5,862 bases of DNA, taken from NCBI GenBank assembly GCA_937858255.1, contig CALLZQ010000733.1, positions 1 through 5,862 of the forward strand, written 5' to 3'. A program made the translations under genes and the position numbers. Below, piece after piece: positions 1 to 5,862 of the stretch. The stretch comes from an uncultured Tabrizicola sp. (lineage in GTDB: Bacteria; Pseudomonadota; Alphaproteobacteria; Rhodobacterales; Rhodobacteraceae). The notes under the pieces are model-generated. The model ran no database searches, was not told the DNA's origin, and saw only the letters and a program-made list of their open reading frames with translations. Numbering within the stretch: the first letter of the stretch is position 1; every line of letters begins with the position of its first letter.

Positions 1-1565
1 TCGTCATCGAGCATGGCGGCTCGGATGCCGGTCCCTTCATCCAGATGCCGGCGGCGCTGTCTTATCCGATGAACATGGGCCTCTATGACTGGGGCTATAT
101 GTCTGAACCCGAGCCGCATCTGGGCAACCGGCGTCTGGTGACGCCGCGTGGCAAGGTGATCGGCGGCTCTTCCAGCATCAACGGGATGGTCTATGTGCGC
201 GGCCATGCCTGCGACTTTGACACCTGGGCCGGGATGGGGGCCGATGGCTGGGCCTATGCCGATGTGCTGCCCTATTTCAAGCGGATGGAACATAGCCACG
301 GCGGGCAGGGGCCAGAGTGGCGCGGCAGCGATGGCCCCTTGCACATCACGCGCGGGCCACGCCGGAACCCCTTGTTCAACGCCTTTATCGAGGCAGGGCG
401 CGCTGCCGGCTATCCGGTGACACAGGATTATAACGGCGAGCAGCAAGAGGGCTTTGGCCCGATGGAGGCGACGATTTACCGGGGGCGCCGCTGGTCGGCG
501 GCCAATGCCTATCTGAAGCCGGCGCTGAAAACCGGAAACGTGCAAGTCGTGCGGGGGCTGGCGCGCAAGGTGGTGATCGAAAATGGCCGCGCCACCGGGG
601 TTGAGATTGAGCAGTCGGGGGCGGTTGTGGTGATCCGGGCGGCGCGCGGGGGGATCCTCGCCGCCTCGTCGCTCAATTCGCCGAAACTCTTGATGTTGTC
701 GGGGATCGGCCCGGCGGCGCATTTGGCCCAGCATGGAATAGCGGTGGTGGCCGACCGGCCCGGCGTCGGGGCGAACCTGCAAGATCACCTTGAGATCTAT
801 ATGCAATATGCCTCAAAGCAGCCGATCACCCTGTACAAGTATTGGAACCTTCTGGGCAAGGCGGTGATCGGGGCGCAATGGCTGTTTACCCGCAAGGGGT
901 TGGGGGCCTCAAACCAGTTTGAGGCCTGTGGTTTCATCCGCTCGCGCGCGGGCGTCGAATATCCCGATATCCAGTATCACTTCCTGCCGATTGCTGTGCG
1001 CTATGATGGCAAGGCCGCGGCCGAGGGCCATGGCTTTCAGGTTCATACCGGGCCGATGCGGGCGAAATCGCGCGGTTCGGTCACGCTGCGCTCGGCTGAT
1101 CCCAAGGACGCGCCGGTGATCCGGTTCAACTATATGTCCGAGGCGCAGGATTGGGAGGATTTCCGCGCCACCATCCGCCTGACCCGCGAGATTTTCGCGC
1201 AAGAGCCGATGCAAGCCTATGTCAAACATGAGATCCAGCCGGGGGCGGCGCTGCAATCCGATGATGAGATCGACGCCTTCCTGCGCGATCATGCCGAGAG
1301 CGCCTATCACCCCTGCGGCACCGCCCGCATGGGTCGGGCCAGCGATCCGATGGCGGTGGTAGACCCGGAATGCCGGGTGATCGGGGTTGAGGGGCTGCGA
1401 CTGGCTGACAGTTCCATCTTTCCGCAGATCACCAATGGCAACCTCAACGGCCCCTCGATCATGGTGGGGGAAAAGGCCGCCGATCATATTCTGGGACGTC
1501 AGCCGCTGGCACCCTCGAACCAGCAACCCTGGATCAACCCCGGCTGGCGGACATCGCAGCGCTGA
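1..1565 (+). CDS. betA: Choline dehydrogenase, GMC oxidoreductase (5' end missing)
   Basis: Partial gene: the reading frame is already open at base 3 ([12 protein letters not shown]...), so the internal ATG at 45 is not the start. 520 residues are visible; the family is usually about 550, so roughly 30-35 N-terminal residues with the FAD-binding GxGxxG are outside the window. The GMC signature 1 region is seen as [18 protein letters not shown] near 150-205, and signature 2 as [12 protein letters not shown] near 680-715. The catalytic-His segment [10 protein letters not shown] has its His codon at 1308-1310, and the C-terminal [17 protein letters not shown] lies near 1434-1485. BetA is an FAD enzyme, usually membrane-associated, that oxidises choline to betaine aldehyde (and can go on to glycine betaine) for osmoprotection or catabolism. 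The N-terminal [18 protein letters not shown] and the C-terminal NGNLN segment favour BetA over other GMC alcohol dehydrogenases. Partner genes such as betB and betI would be upstream, unseen. Confidence 0.9.
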   Translation, partial: VIEHGGSDAGPFIQMPAALSYPMNMGLYDWGYMSEPEPHLGNRRLVTPRGKVIGGSSSINGMVYVRGHACDFDTWAGMGADGWAYADVLPYFKRMEHSHGGQGPEWRGSDGPLHITRGPRRNPLFNAFIEAGRAAGYPVTQDYNGEQQEGFGPMEATIYRGRRWSAANAYLKPALKTGNVQVVRGLARKVVIENGRATGVEIEQSGAVVVIRAARGGILAASSLNSPKLLMLSGIGPAAHLAQHGIAVVADRPGVGANLQDHLEIYMQYASKQPITLYKYWNLLGKAVIGAQWLFTRKGLGASNQFEACGFIRSRAGVEYPDIQYHFLPIAVRYDGKAAAEGHGFQVHTGPMRAKSRGSVTLRSADPKDAPVIRFNYMSEAQDWEDFRATIRLTREIFAQEPMQAYVKHEIQPGAALQSDDEIDAFLRDHAESAYHPCGTARMGRASDPMAVVDPECRVIGVEGLRLADSSIFPQITNGNLNGPSIMVGEKAADHILGRQPLAPSNQQPWINPGWRTSQR

Positions 1566-1648
1566 ACTGCCCGGTTTGATTAGGGTCAAGGCAGGGCACG
1601 CCTCTGCCACCTAGAATCGAGGCGTAACGTCAAGAACAGGAGGCGCGC

Positions 1649-1900
1649 ATGTCGAACACCCCGCACGAACTGGCCGAGGAATTCCCGGACGCCGCAGCAA
1701 AAATTTCCGAGCTGAAGCAGACGGATGCGCATTTCGCCCGTCTGATTGAGCAGTATCATGAGGTGAACCGCGCCGTGCATCGGGCCGAAACCCGGGTTGA
1801 GGCGATTTCAGAAGAGGCCGAGGCGGAATTGCGCCGCAAACGCAGCCACCTCAAGGATCATATCGCCTATCACCTGACCCATGGGGCCAGCCACGGCTGA
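1649..1900 (+). CDS. YdcH/DUF465-family small protein
   Basis: An 83-residue charged, helical protein, typical in length for the DUF465 (YdcH) family. The diagnostic core is ISELKQTDAHFARLIEQYHEVNRAVHRAE (residues 19-47), followed by an acidic stretch (EEAEAELRRKRSHLKD, 55-70); together they suggest a helical hairpin or short coiled coil. There is no signal peptide or membrane segment, so it should be cytoplasmic. The start is well supported by a perfect AGGAGG at 1638-1643, 5 bp before the ATG. It begins 83 bp after the betA stop; I see no convincing promoter between them, so read-through from betA is possible. The family's molecular role is not established, and I infer none. Alternative small coiled-coil families such as SlyX are less likely given the DAHFARL...YHEVN core. 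Confidence 0.85.
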   Translation: MSNTPHELAEEFPDAAAKISELKQTDAHFARLIEQYHEVNRAVHRAETRVEAISEEAEAELRRKRSHLKDHIAYHLTHGASHG

Positions 1901-1918
1901 CCGGCAGGCGACTGAAAC

Positions 1919-1946
1919 GGGGGGCGGTCCTTGGGCAGCCCCTTTG
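1919..1946. terminator. Probable bidirectional hairpin terminator between convergent genes
   Basis: GGGGC (1921-1925) pairs with GCCCC (1938-1942), extendable outward by G-U pairs at 1920/1943 and 1919/1944. The + strand runs straight into TTTG, and the - strand into CCGTTTC. It lies in the 50-bp gap where the YdcH gene and pccR converge, the expected place for a shared terminator. The T-tracts are short, so intrinsic termination strength is uncertain. Confidence 0.5.
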
Positions 1947-1950
1947 TCAT

Positions 1951-3348
1951 TCAGGGGGCAATCTCATAGGGCAGCACGTCGCGCCGGTGCGGATCCACCC
2001 GCAGCCGGCGTTCCTGCGGCGGGACCGAGCGCTGGTGGCAATCGGGGCGCTCGCATATCCGGCAAGAGATGCCAATCGGCTCAAACCGGCCTTTGAGGTC
2101 CATGTCATCGGCATAGACCAGTGCATCGGCATGCTGCACCTCGCAGCCAAGGCCGATGGCATAGCGGCGGGTGGGGGCATGGAAAGAGCCGCCGGGTTTT
2201 GAGACGTCGCGCGCAAGGCAAAGATAGCGCACCCCATCCGGCGTTTCGGCCAGTTGCCGCAGGAATCGGCCCGGGGTTTCAAAGGCGCGATGCACATTCC
2301 ACAGTGGGCAGGCGCCGCCGAACCGTGCAAATTGCAAACGTGTGGCCGAGTGGCGTTTGGTAATCGTGCCGGCCTGATCGACCCGGACAAAGAAAAACGG
2401 AATCCCCTTGGCCCCCGGGCGTTGCAGGGTCGAGAGGCGGTGTGCCACCTGCTCGATGCTGGCGCCGAAAATATCGGCCAGACGCTCGAGGTCATGCCGC
2501 GCCTCCTGTGCCGCCGCCAGAAAGCTGCGATAGGGCATCAGCGCCGCGCCGGCGAAGTAGTTGGCCAGCCCCAGCTTGGCAATCTCACGCGCCTCTGGCG
2601 TGTGAAAGCGGGCCAGATCCAGGGTCGCGTCAAAGAGATCATTCTGGGTGATCAGCGCCACCTGATGCAAGAGCTGAAAGCGTTGCGTCGGCCCCGCTGC
2701 CCGGGCCGAGATCTCCAGCCGCCGCGCCCCGGCCTCATAGCGCCGCATCTGAGAGGTGTCGGTAAAGGTCAGCGAGATGCCGCGCCGCTCCAATGCCTCA
2801 CGCGCGGCGACCAGTACATCGCGCCGCCCGTTCGAATCTGTAATGAATCTTTCGGCAGCCCGGTCAACGGCATCAATATAATTGTCGCAATAGTGAAAGA
2901 AGTCACGCACCTCTTCCCAGGGACTCGGTCGCAGGGCCGCATCCTCTCGGCCGAGCGCCTCGTCAAGGCTGGCCAGCCGTTCATGGGTTTGGCGATAGGC
3001 GCGGTGCAGGTCCAGAAAAGCGCGGGCGAGAGCCGGCGCATTCGAGGCCGCCAGCCGCAGATCGGCCAAAGGAGGCGAGGCATTGGCAAAGACCGGATCG
3101 GCCAGCGCCTCTTTCATATCGCTGACCAGCCGTTCGCTCTCGCCGACGGTCAGTTCGGTCACATCCAGCCCGAACTCTTGCGCCAGTGCCAACACCACGG
3201 CCGCCGAAACCGGGCGGTGGTTGTTCTCCATCTGGTTCAGATAGGGCAGGCTGACCGCCAGCTTGTCGGCAAAGGCCTTTTGCGTCAGGCCAAGGCGGGT
3301 GCGCATCTCGCGCAGCTTCGCCCCGGCGTACAGCTTTTGCGTCGCCAT
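1951..3348 (-). CDS. pccR: Short-chain fatty acyl-CoA regulator (ScfR family), PccR-like
   Basis: A 465-residue transcription factor with the three-part ScfR architecture. Residues about 7-67 are an XRE-type HTH (LREMRTRLGLTQKAFADKL, recognition helix around SLPYLNQMENN). Residues about 160-300 resemble an ImmA/IrrE-like domain without the HExxH zinc motif (LLHQVAL at 226-232 instead). Residues about 305-460 match the C-terminal ScfR domain (KGIPFFFVRVDQAG..., CPLWNVHRAF), ending in a Cys cluster, C429-x2-C432-x4-C437 (CRICERPDC). RamB, MccR and PccR belong to this family; in Rhodobacter sphaeroides PccR controls pccB and propionyl-CoA carboxylase activity. The pccB gene about 2 kb away and TTTGCAAA sites in the promoter support PccR rather than another ScfR. 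The ATG at 3346-3348 follows a G-run (about 3352-3357) that may act as a Shine-Dalgarno; the HTH starts right after it, so little of the N-terminus can be missing. Effector binding is inferred from the family. Confidence 0.88.
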   Translation of the reverse strand: MATQKLYAGAKLREMRTRLGLTQKAFADKLAVSLPYLNQMENNHRPVSAAVVLALAQEFGLDVTELTVGESERLVSDMKEALADPVFANASPPLADLRLAASNAPALARAFLDLHRAYRQTHERLASLDEALGREDAALRPSPWEEVRDFFHYCDNYIDAVDRAAERFITDSNGRRDVLVAAREALERRGISLTFTDTSQMRRYEAGARRLEISARAAGPTQRFQLLHQVALITQNDLFDATLDLARFHTPEAREIAKLGLANYFAGAALMPYRSFLAAAQEARHDLERLADIFGASIEQVAHRLSTLQRPGAKGIPFFFVRVDQAGTITKRHSATRLQFARFGGACPLWNVHRAFETPGRFLRQLAETPDGVRYLCLARDVSKPGGSFHAPTRRYAIGLGCEVQHADALVYADDMDLKGRFEPIGISCRICERPDCHQRSVPPQERRLRVDPHRRDVLPYEIAP

Positions 3349-3372
3349 GATCCCCCCGAGCTAACCGGCGGC

Positions 3373-3401
3373 TATTCTGGGTTTTGCAAACTGCACGTCA
3401 A
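3373..3401 (-). promoter_or_regulatory. Predicted pccR promoter
   Basis: On the - strand, TTGACG (3401-3396, within CTTGACG as favoured by alphaproteobacterial sigma-70) is followed by a 17-bp spacer and AGAATA (3378-3373). Transcription would start near 3366, giving a leader of about 18 nt that contains the G-rich ribosome-binding region. A perfect TTTGCAAA palindrome fills the middle of the spacer, a position where bound protein would normally block RNA polymerase. Confidence 0.6.
3383..3390. promoter_or_regulatory. TTTGCAAA palindrome A, predicted PccR operator in promoter spacer
   Basis: Perfect 8-bp palindrome TTTGCAAA between the -35 and -10 of the predicted pccR promoter, centred about 20 bp upstream of the inferred start. 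TTTGCAAA is the half-unit of the motif I recall for R. sphaeroides PccR. On the + strand it is preceded by a G-run and followed by CTGC, as is its partner at 3423-3430. Confidence 0.6.
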
Positions 3402-3422
3402 GTCCCGTGGTGTTCTATGGGG

Positions 3423-3430
3423 TTTGCAAA
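3423..3430. promoter_or_regulatory. TTTGCAAA palindrome B, upstream predicted PccR operator
   Basis: Second perfect TTTGCAAA, exactly 40 bp (near four helical turns) from palindrome A, so both lie on about the same face of the helix. It is centred near -60 relative to the inferred pccR start and lies 5 bp beyond the end of the MFS reading frame (stop at 3435-3437). It shares the flanks GGG and (A)CTGC with palindrome A. Co-operative binding or looping between the two is inference. Confidence 0.55.
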
Positions 3431-3434
3431 ACTG

Positions 3435-4646
3435 CTAGCTGGTCAGGCCTATAGCCCGGGCCCGCTGCATGACCCACAGGATCGCAACAAGCGCGCAGGC
3501 CGCACAGCCGAGCATCAACAGGATCAGCGGCATCTCATTCGAGCCGGGGGTCAGCAGCGCGCCGGCCAGTGCGGCGAGCAAAGCGCCGCTGCCGATCTGG
3601 ATCGCCCCGCCAAGGCCAGAGGCCGTCCCGGCAAGCTCGGGTCGCACCGACAGCATCCCTGCGTTGGCATTCGGCAAGGTGATGCCATTCCCCAAGCCGA
3701 GGAACATGGTAAAGCCAAAGAAGACGACCGGCGAATGCACCCCCGCCAGCGTGACGAGGAACAAGCCCCCCAGACCCAGGGTTACCACCAACGCCCCGGC
3801 AAGGATCATCCGGTTCAGCCCGACCCGCACCGAGAACCGCCCGGCAAGGAAATTTCCGGCAGCATAGCCGATGGCGGTCAGGGCAAAGAGCAGACCGATC
3901 TGCTTGGAACTCAGCCCAAAGACCACATTGCCGACAAAGGGGGCGCCGCCCAGATAGGCAAAGAAGGTGCCCGAGGTGAACCCAGCACAGAGGACATAGC
4001 CCCAGAACCGCTGCGAGCGGAGCAGCGCCGGATATTGCGCGATCTGCTGGGTCAGGGTGACGCGCTGCATCTTTGCCGTCTCGCCCTGATCGGCCCAGAC
4101 CAGCCACAGCACCACCAGCCCCAGCACCAGAAGCAGGGCGAAATTCGCCTGCCAGCCAATCCAGTCGTCCAGCACGCCGCCGATCACCGGCCCGATCATC
4201 GGCACGATTGACATGCCCATGGTGACATAACCGATCATGCTCGCGGCCTCGGAATCCGAAACCATGTCGCGCACGATCGCCCGGCTGAGGACCATGCCAG
4301 CGGCCATGACGGCCTAACACATGCGAAAGATCAGAAAACTTTCGACCGTGGGCGCGAGCAGCGTGCCCAGCGTCGCCAGCAGAAACAAGAGCAAGGCACC
4401 GATCATCGTCCGCCGCCGCCCAAACCGGTCAGAAATCGGCCCGATCAGGATCTGCAACACCGCCGACAGCCCCAGATAGAGCGATACCGATAATTGCATC
4501 AGCGCATAGGGGGCATCGAACCAGGCGGCCATGCCGGGCAGCGAGGGCAGGAAGATGTTCATGGTCAGGGCCGACAGGCCCGCCATCAGGATCAGCGTCG
4601 CGATATGCGGCGGCGTGGTCCGGTCAAGAAATCTGGTTGTTTTCAT
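3435..4646 (-). pseudogene. Bcr/CflA-type MFS efflux transporter, interrupted by an amber codon
   Basis: A continuous frame of 403 codons plus stop, the usual length for a 12-helix Bcr/CflA drug/H+ antiporter, broken only by TAG at codon 111 (4316-4314). The N-terminal part (MKTTRFLDR..., 110 aa) has helices at about 15-35 and 50-70, and MFS motif A as GPISDRFGRRR (69-79). It stops inside helix 4 after FLIFRMC. The same frame resumes at once with AVMAAGMVLSRAIVRDM and runs 290 residues from the first following ATG (4307) through eight or so helices to AIGLTS. Family members carry RxxQAxxxxAGMVxxRAIVRD here, so Gln CAG to TAG is the simplest history. There is no frameshift or second lesion, so the event is recent, a sequencing error, or tolerated. 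Alternatively two fragments may be made by reinitiation at 4307, though I see no strong Shine-Dalgarno there. Substrate unknown; inner membrane. Confidence 0.8.
4314..4316 (-). other. In-frame premature amber (TAG) codon
   Basis: The + strand reads CTA; restoring G at 4316 gives CAG (Gln) and joins the halves as FRMCQAVMAAGMVLSRAIVRD, matching the expected helix 4 of the family. Only one transition is needed. Confidence 0.8.
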
Positions 4647-4652
4647 GGACCA

Positions 4653-4681
4653 GAGCTAGACCCGGGGCGTCGCCTTGTCCA
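4653..4681 (-). promoter_or_regulatory. Possible promoter for the MFS gene, implying a leaderless mRNA
   Basis: On the - strand, TGGACA (4681-4676, five of six to TTGACA), a 17-bp spacer and TAGCTC (4658-4653, a weak -10). Transcription would start about 6-7 bp further on, at or next to the A of the ATG (4646). No Shine-Dalgarno precedes that ATG, and an in-frame TAG at 4658-4656 rules out a nearby upstream start. The weak -10 keeps confidence low. Confidence 0.3.
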
Positions 4682-4709
4682 CGCCGTTCCGGCAGACACC
4701 ACTGTGCGC

Positions 4710-5060
4710 CTATGCCCATTTATGAAAGATGAAGAACGCCCCCAGCGCGATGAAGCCAAAACCGACCAGATGGTTCCAGGTCAGCGGCTCTTTCAGGTAA
4801 AACACGGAAAATACCGCGAAAACTGAGAGGGTCAGCACCTCTTGTATGGTCTTGAGTTCCGCCGCGCTGAAGTGGCCGTGGCCGATGCGGTTGGCGGGCA
4901 CCTGCAAGAGATACTCGAAAAGCGCGATCCCCCAACTGGCAAAGATAACCACCAGCAGAGGGGCCGTCTTGAACTTCAGATGCCCGTACCAGGCAAAGGT
5001 CATAAAGATATTGCTGGCCAGCAAGAGGCCGATGGTGATCACGGGGACAGGCAGGGACAT
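4710..5060 (-). CDS. DMT-family (DUF486) small membrane protein
   Basis: A 116-residue, very hydrophobic protein with four predicted membrane helices at about residues 4-24, 33-52, 72-89 and 95-112, the normal size for DUF486. The family's conserved stretches are visible: NIFMTFAWYGHLKF (17-30), FEYLLQVPANRIGHGHFSAAELKTIQEV (48-75) and LKEPLTWNHLVGFGFIALGAFFIF (89-112). It belongs to the drug/metabolite transporter superfamily and should sit in the inner membrane; four-helix relatives work as dimers, but the substrate is unknown. The ATG is supported by GGAG at 5070-5067, 6 bp upstream. It lies 63 bp upstream of the MFS frame on the same strand and diverges from pccB. Its place between pccR and pccB hints at, but does not show, a link to short-chain acid metabolism. 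Confidence 0.85.
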   Translation of the reverse strand: MSLPVPVITIGLLLASNIFMTFAWYGHLKFKTAPLLVVIFASWGIALFEYLLQVPANRIGHGHFSAAELKTIQEVLTLSVFAVFSVFYLKEPLTWNHLVGFGFIALGAFFIFHKWA

Positions 5061-5087
5061 GGTGCGCTCCGATCTAGGATCGTGCGA

Positions 5088-5115
5088 GGTATATCCGGGC
5101 CACGCACCGGGGCAA
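5088..5115 (-). promoter_or_regulatory. Candidate promoter for the DUF486 gene
   Basis: On the - strand, CTTGCCC (TTGCCC at 5115-5110) is separated by 16 bp from TATACC (5093-5088). A start near 5081 would give a leader of about 20 nt carrying the GGAG ribosome-binding site. Both hexamers are imperfect. Confidence 0.4.
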
Positions 5116-5226
5116 GGCCGGGATGCGGCATTTGGTCCTTAGGGCCGGTTGATGCGCGCGGGTGAAATTCTGCGGCGCGAAGTGACAAGGGGTGTTATCG
5201 TAAGTAACTGTATAATAACAATATTC

Positions 5227-5247
5227 GCTAATTTGCAATTAGCAAAT
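5227..5247. promoter_or_regulatory. Nested inverted repeats, predicted PccR-binding site of pccB
   Basis: Two overlapping dyads. ATTTGC (5231-5236) and GCAAAT (5242-5247) are a perfect inverted repeat around AATTA. GCTAAT (5227-5232) and ATTAGC (5238-5243) are a second one around TTGCA. Read as PccR half-units, TTTGCAAT (5232-5239) and TTAGCAAA (5239-5246) each match TTTGCAAA at seven of eight bases. Centred about 110 bp before the pccB ATG. Confidence 0.5.
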
Positions 5248-5263
5248 ATATTTCTGTCAAAGA

Positions 5264-5286
5264 TATGCAAATTTACCGTATTTTGC
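5264..5286. promoter_or_regulatory. Second PccR-like element, next to the pccB start region
   Basis: TATGCAAA (5264-5271) matches TTTGCAAA at seven of eight bases. TTTGC (5282-5286) follows after 10 bp, giving GCAAA-N10-TTTGC. It begins 25 bp downstream of the GCAAA of the first site and overlaps the candidate pccB -35. Confidence 0.4.
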
Positions 5287-5313
5287 TTCCCCCGTCGTCG
5301 CTGCGCGCATAAT
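5283..5313 (+). promoter_or_regulatory. Candidate pccB promoter
   Basis: TTGCTT (5283-5288) and CATAAT (5308-5313; five of six to TATAAT) are 19 bp apart, longer than the usual 17, as may be seen where a regulator assists RNA polymerase. A start near 5320 would leave a leader of about 24 nt with the ribosome-binding site. CATAAT also lies in a small dyad, GCGCA (5305-5309) / TGCGC (5315-5319). Confidence 0.35.
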
Positions 5314-5343
5314 GTGCGCCATCCGCAAGGGGAGGAGGCCGCC

Positions 5344-5862
5344 ATGAAAGATATCCTGCAAGAGCTTGAAGCCCGCCGTGCCACCGCGCGTCAGGGGGGC
5401 GGACAGCGCCGCATCGACGCCCAGCATGCCAAGGGCAAGCTGACCGCGCGCGAGCGGATCGAGTTGCTGCTCGACGAGGGTTCGTTCGAAGAGTTCGATA
5501 TGTTCGTGGCGCATCGCTGCACCGATTTCGGCATGGAGGCAGATCGCCCGGCCGGGGATGGTGTGGTCACCGGCTGGGGCACGGTCAACGGCCGTATGGT
5601 CTATGTCTTTTCGCAGGACTTTACCGTTTTCGGTGGTTCGCTCTCGGAAACTCATGCCCAGAAAATCTGCAAGATCATGGATATGGCGCTGCAAAACGGC
5701 GCGCCGGTGATCGGCATGAACGACTCGGGCGGCGCGCGGATTCAAGAGGGTGTCGCCTCTCTCGCCGGTTACGCCGAGGTTTTCCAGCGCAACATCATGG
5801 CCTCGGGCGTGGTGCCGCAGATCAGCCTGATCATGGGCCCCTGCGCGGGCGGCGCGGTCTAT
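5344..5862 (+). CDS. pccB: Propionyl-CoA carboxylase beta (carboxyltransferase) subunit, 3' end missing
   Basis: The first 173 codons of a gene whose family is about 510 residues; the frame stays open to the last base. The ATG is set by GGAGGAGG at 5331-5338, 5 bp upstream, and by the typical beginning [20 protein letters not shown]. Family landmarks follow: [23 protein letters not shown] (30-52), the [14 protein letters not shown] strand (71-84), [22 protein letters not shown] (87-108), the glycine-rich SGGARIQEG (128-136) and GPCAGGAVY (165-173). These glycine segments belong to the crotonase-like fold that holds the acyl-CoA/biotin intermediate. With biotinylated PccA it carboxylates propionyl-CoA to methylmalonyl-CoA in the cytoplasm. 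An acetyl-CoA or methylcrotonyl-CoA carboxyltransferase is a weaker alternative; [18 protein letters not shown] and the nearby pccR favour PccB. pccA is not in the window. Confidence 0.92.
   Translation, partial: MKDILQELEARRATARQGGGQRRIDAQHAKGKLTARERIELLLDEGSFEEFDMFVAHRCTDFGMEADRPAGDGVVTGWGTVNGRMVYVFSQDFTVFGGSLSETHAQKICKIMDMALQNGAPVIGMNDSGGARIQEGVASLAGYAEVFQRNIMASGVVPQISLIMGPCAGGAVY

Larger units (their letters stand above)
5190..5290. other. AT-rich regulatory island upstream of pccB
   Basis: About 100 bp of mostly A/T sequence in an otherwise GC-rich window, inside the 283-bp divergent region between the DUF486 gene and pccB. It has no convincing reading frame. It holds a TGTTAT (5193-5198) / ATAACA (5215-5220) inverted repeat with a 16-bp spacer, a TATAAT string (5211-5216) lacking a properly spaced -35, and the PccR-like elements listed separately. 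The remainder of the region, 5116-5189, shows no element I can support. Confidence 0.6.

Noticed and set aside
1590..1608. GGCAG/CTGCC hairpin after betA as a terminator
   Set aside because: The stem is only 5 bp, with no T-tract following; it is too weak to call.
909..1610. Long - strand open frame (233 codons) opposite betA
   Set aside because: Antisense shadow of a GC-rich gene: it has no ribosome-binding site or recognisable domain, and betA motifs continue on the + strand throughout.
1576..1617. TTGATT ... TAGAAT as a promoter for the YdcH gene
   Set aside because: The hexamers are 30 bp apart, and nothing -35-like lies 16-19 bp before TAGAAT.
2331..2338. ATTGCAAA inside pccR as another PccR site
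   Set aside because: A seven-of-eight match within the conserved coding sequence RLQFARF; explained by codon choice, with no adjacent partner or promoter.
2254..3438. 394-codon + strand open frame opposite pccR
   Set aside because: Composition is Arg/Gly/Gln-rich with no domain, and the - strand encodes a complete ScfR regulator over the same bases.
3384..4211. 275-codon + strand open frame opposite the MFS gene
   Set aside because: The Gln/Gly/His-rich low-complexity translation is typical of the complement of hydrophobic membrane codons, with no start signal.
3535..4320. 261-codon - strand frame overlapping the C-terminal MFS half, considered as a frameshifted remnant
   Set aside because: It is an alternate frame of the same strand with Arg/Gly-rich sequence and no MFS features; the transporter frame is unbroken apart from the amber codon.
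4683..4693. GCCG-TTC-CGGC hairpin downstream of the DUF486 gene as a terminator
   Set aside because: A four-bp stem with no T-tract on either strand.
5211..5216. Perfect TATAAT as the main pccB -10
   Set aside because: No -35 at an acceptable distance (GTGACA is 23 bp away), and it would put the PccR-like sites inside a leader of more than 120 nt; left as part of the AT-rich island.

Overview
The window is GC-rich chromosomal DNA whose gene content points to an alphaproteobacterium of the Rhodobacterales (Rhodobacteraceae; Rhodobacter/Paracoccus-like). This assignment is inferred from protein families, gene order and CTTGAC-like -35 elements, not from a database match. Two metabolic themes meet here. 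One is the end of a choline-to-glycine-betaine locus (betA). The other is the regulated entry of propionyl-CoA into the methylmalonyl-CoA pathway (pccR and pccB).

Layout, left to right: (1) betA, open at the left edge, + strand. (2) A small YdcH/DUF465 gene, + strand. (3) A short convergent intergenic region with a likely bidirectional hairpin terminator. (4) pccR, - strand, a short-chain fatty acyl-CoA regulator (ScfR family). (5) A Bcr/CflA-type MFS transporter, - strand, broken by one in-frame amber codon and annotated as a pseudogene. (6) A four-helix DMT-family (DUF486) membrane protein, - strand. (7) A 283-bp divergent intergenic region containing a strikingly AT-rich island. (8) The first 173 codons of pccB, + strand, running off the right edge.

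The regulatory DNA is the most informative part. Two perfect TTTGCAAA palindromes lie exactly 40 bp apart upstream of pccR. One sits inside the 17-bp spacer of a good TTGACG/AGAATA promoter, which suggests autoregulation. The pccB promoter region has only imperfect versions of the same element, arranged differently from the TTTGCAAA-X4-TTTGCAAA motif I recall for Rhodobacter sphaeroides pccB. A working model is that PccR senses short-chain acyl-CoA, controls pccB and limits its own synthesis.

I found no RNA genes, CRISPR arrays, insertion sequences, attachment sites or phage genes. Nothing here supports a wholly new biological system. The items worth following up are the operator architecture and the amber-interrupted transporter.
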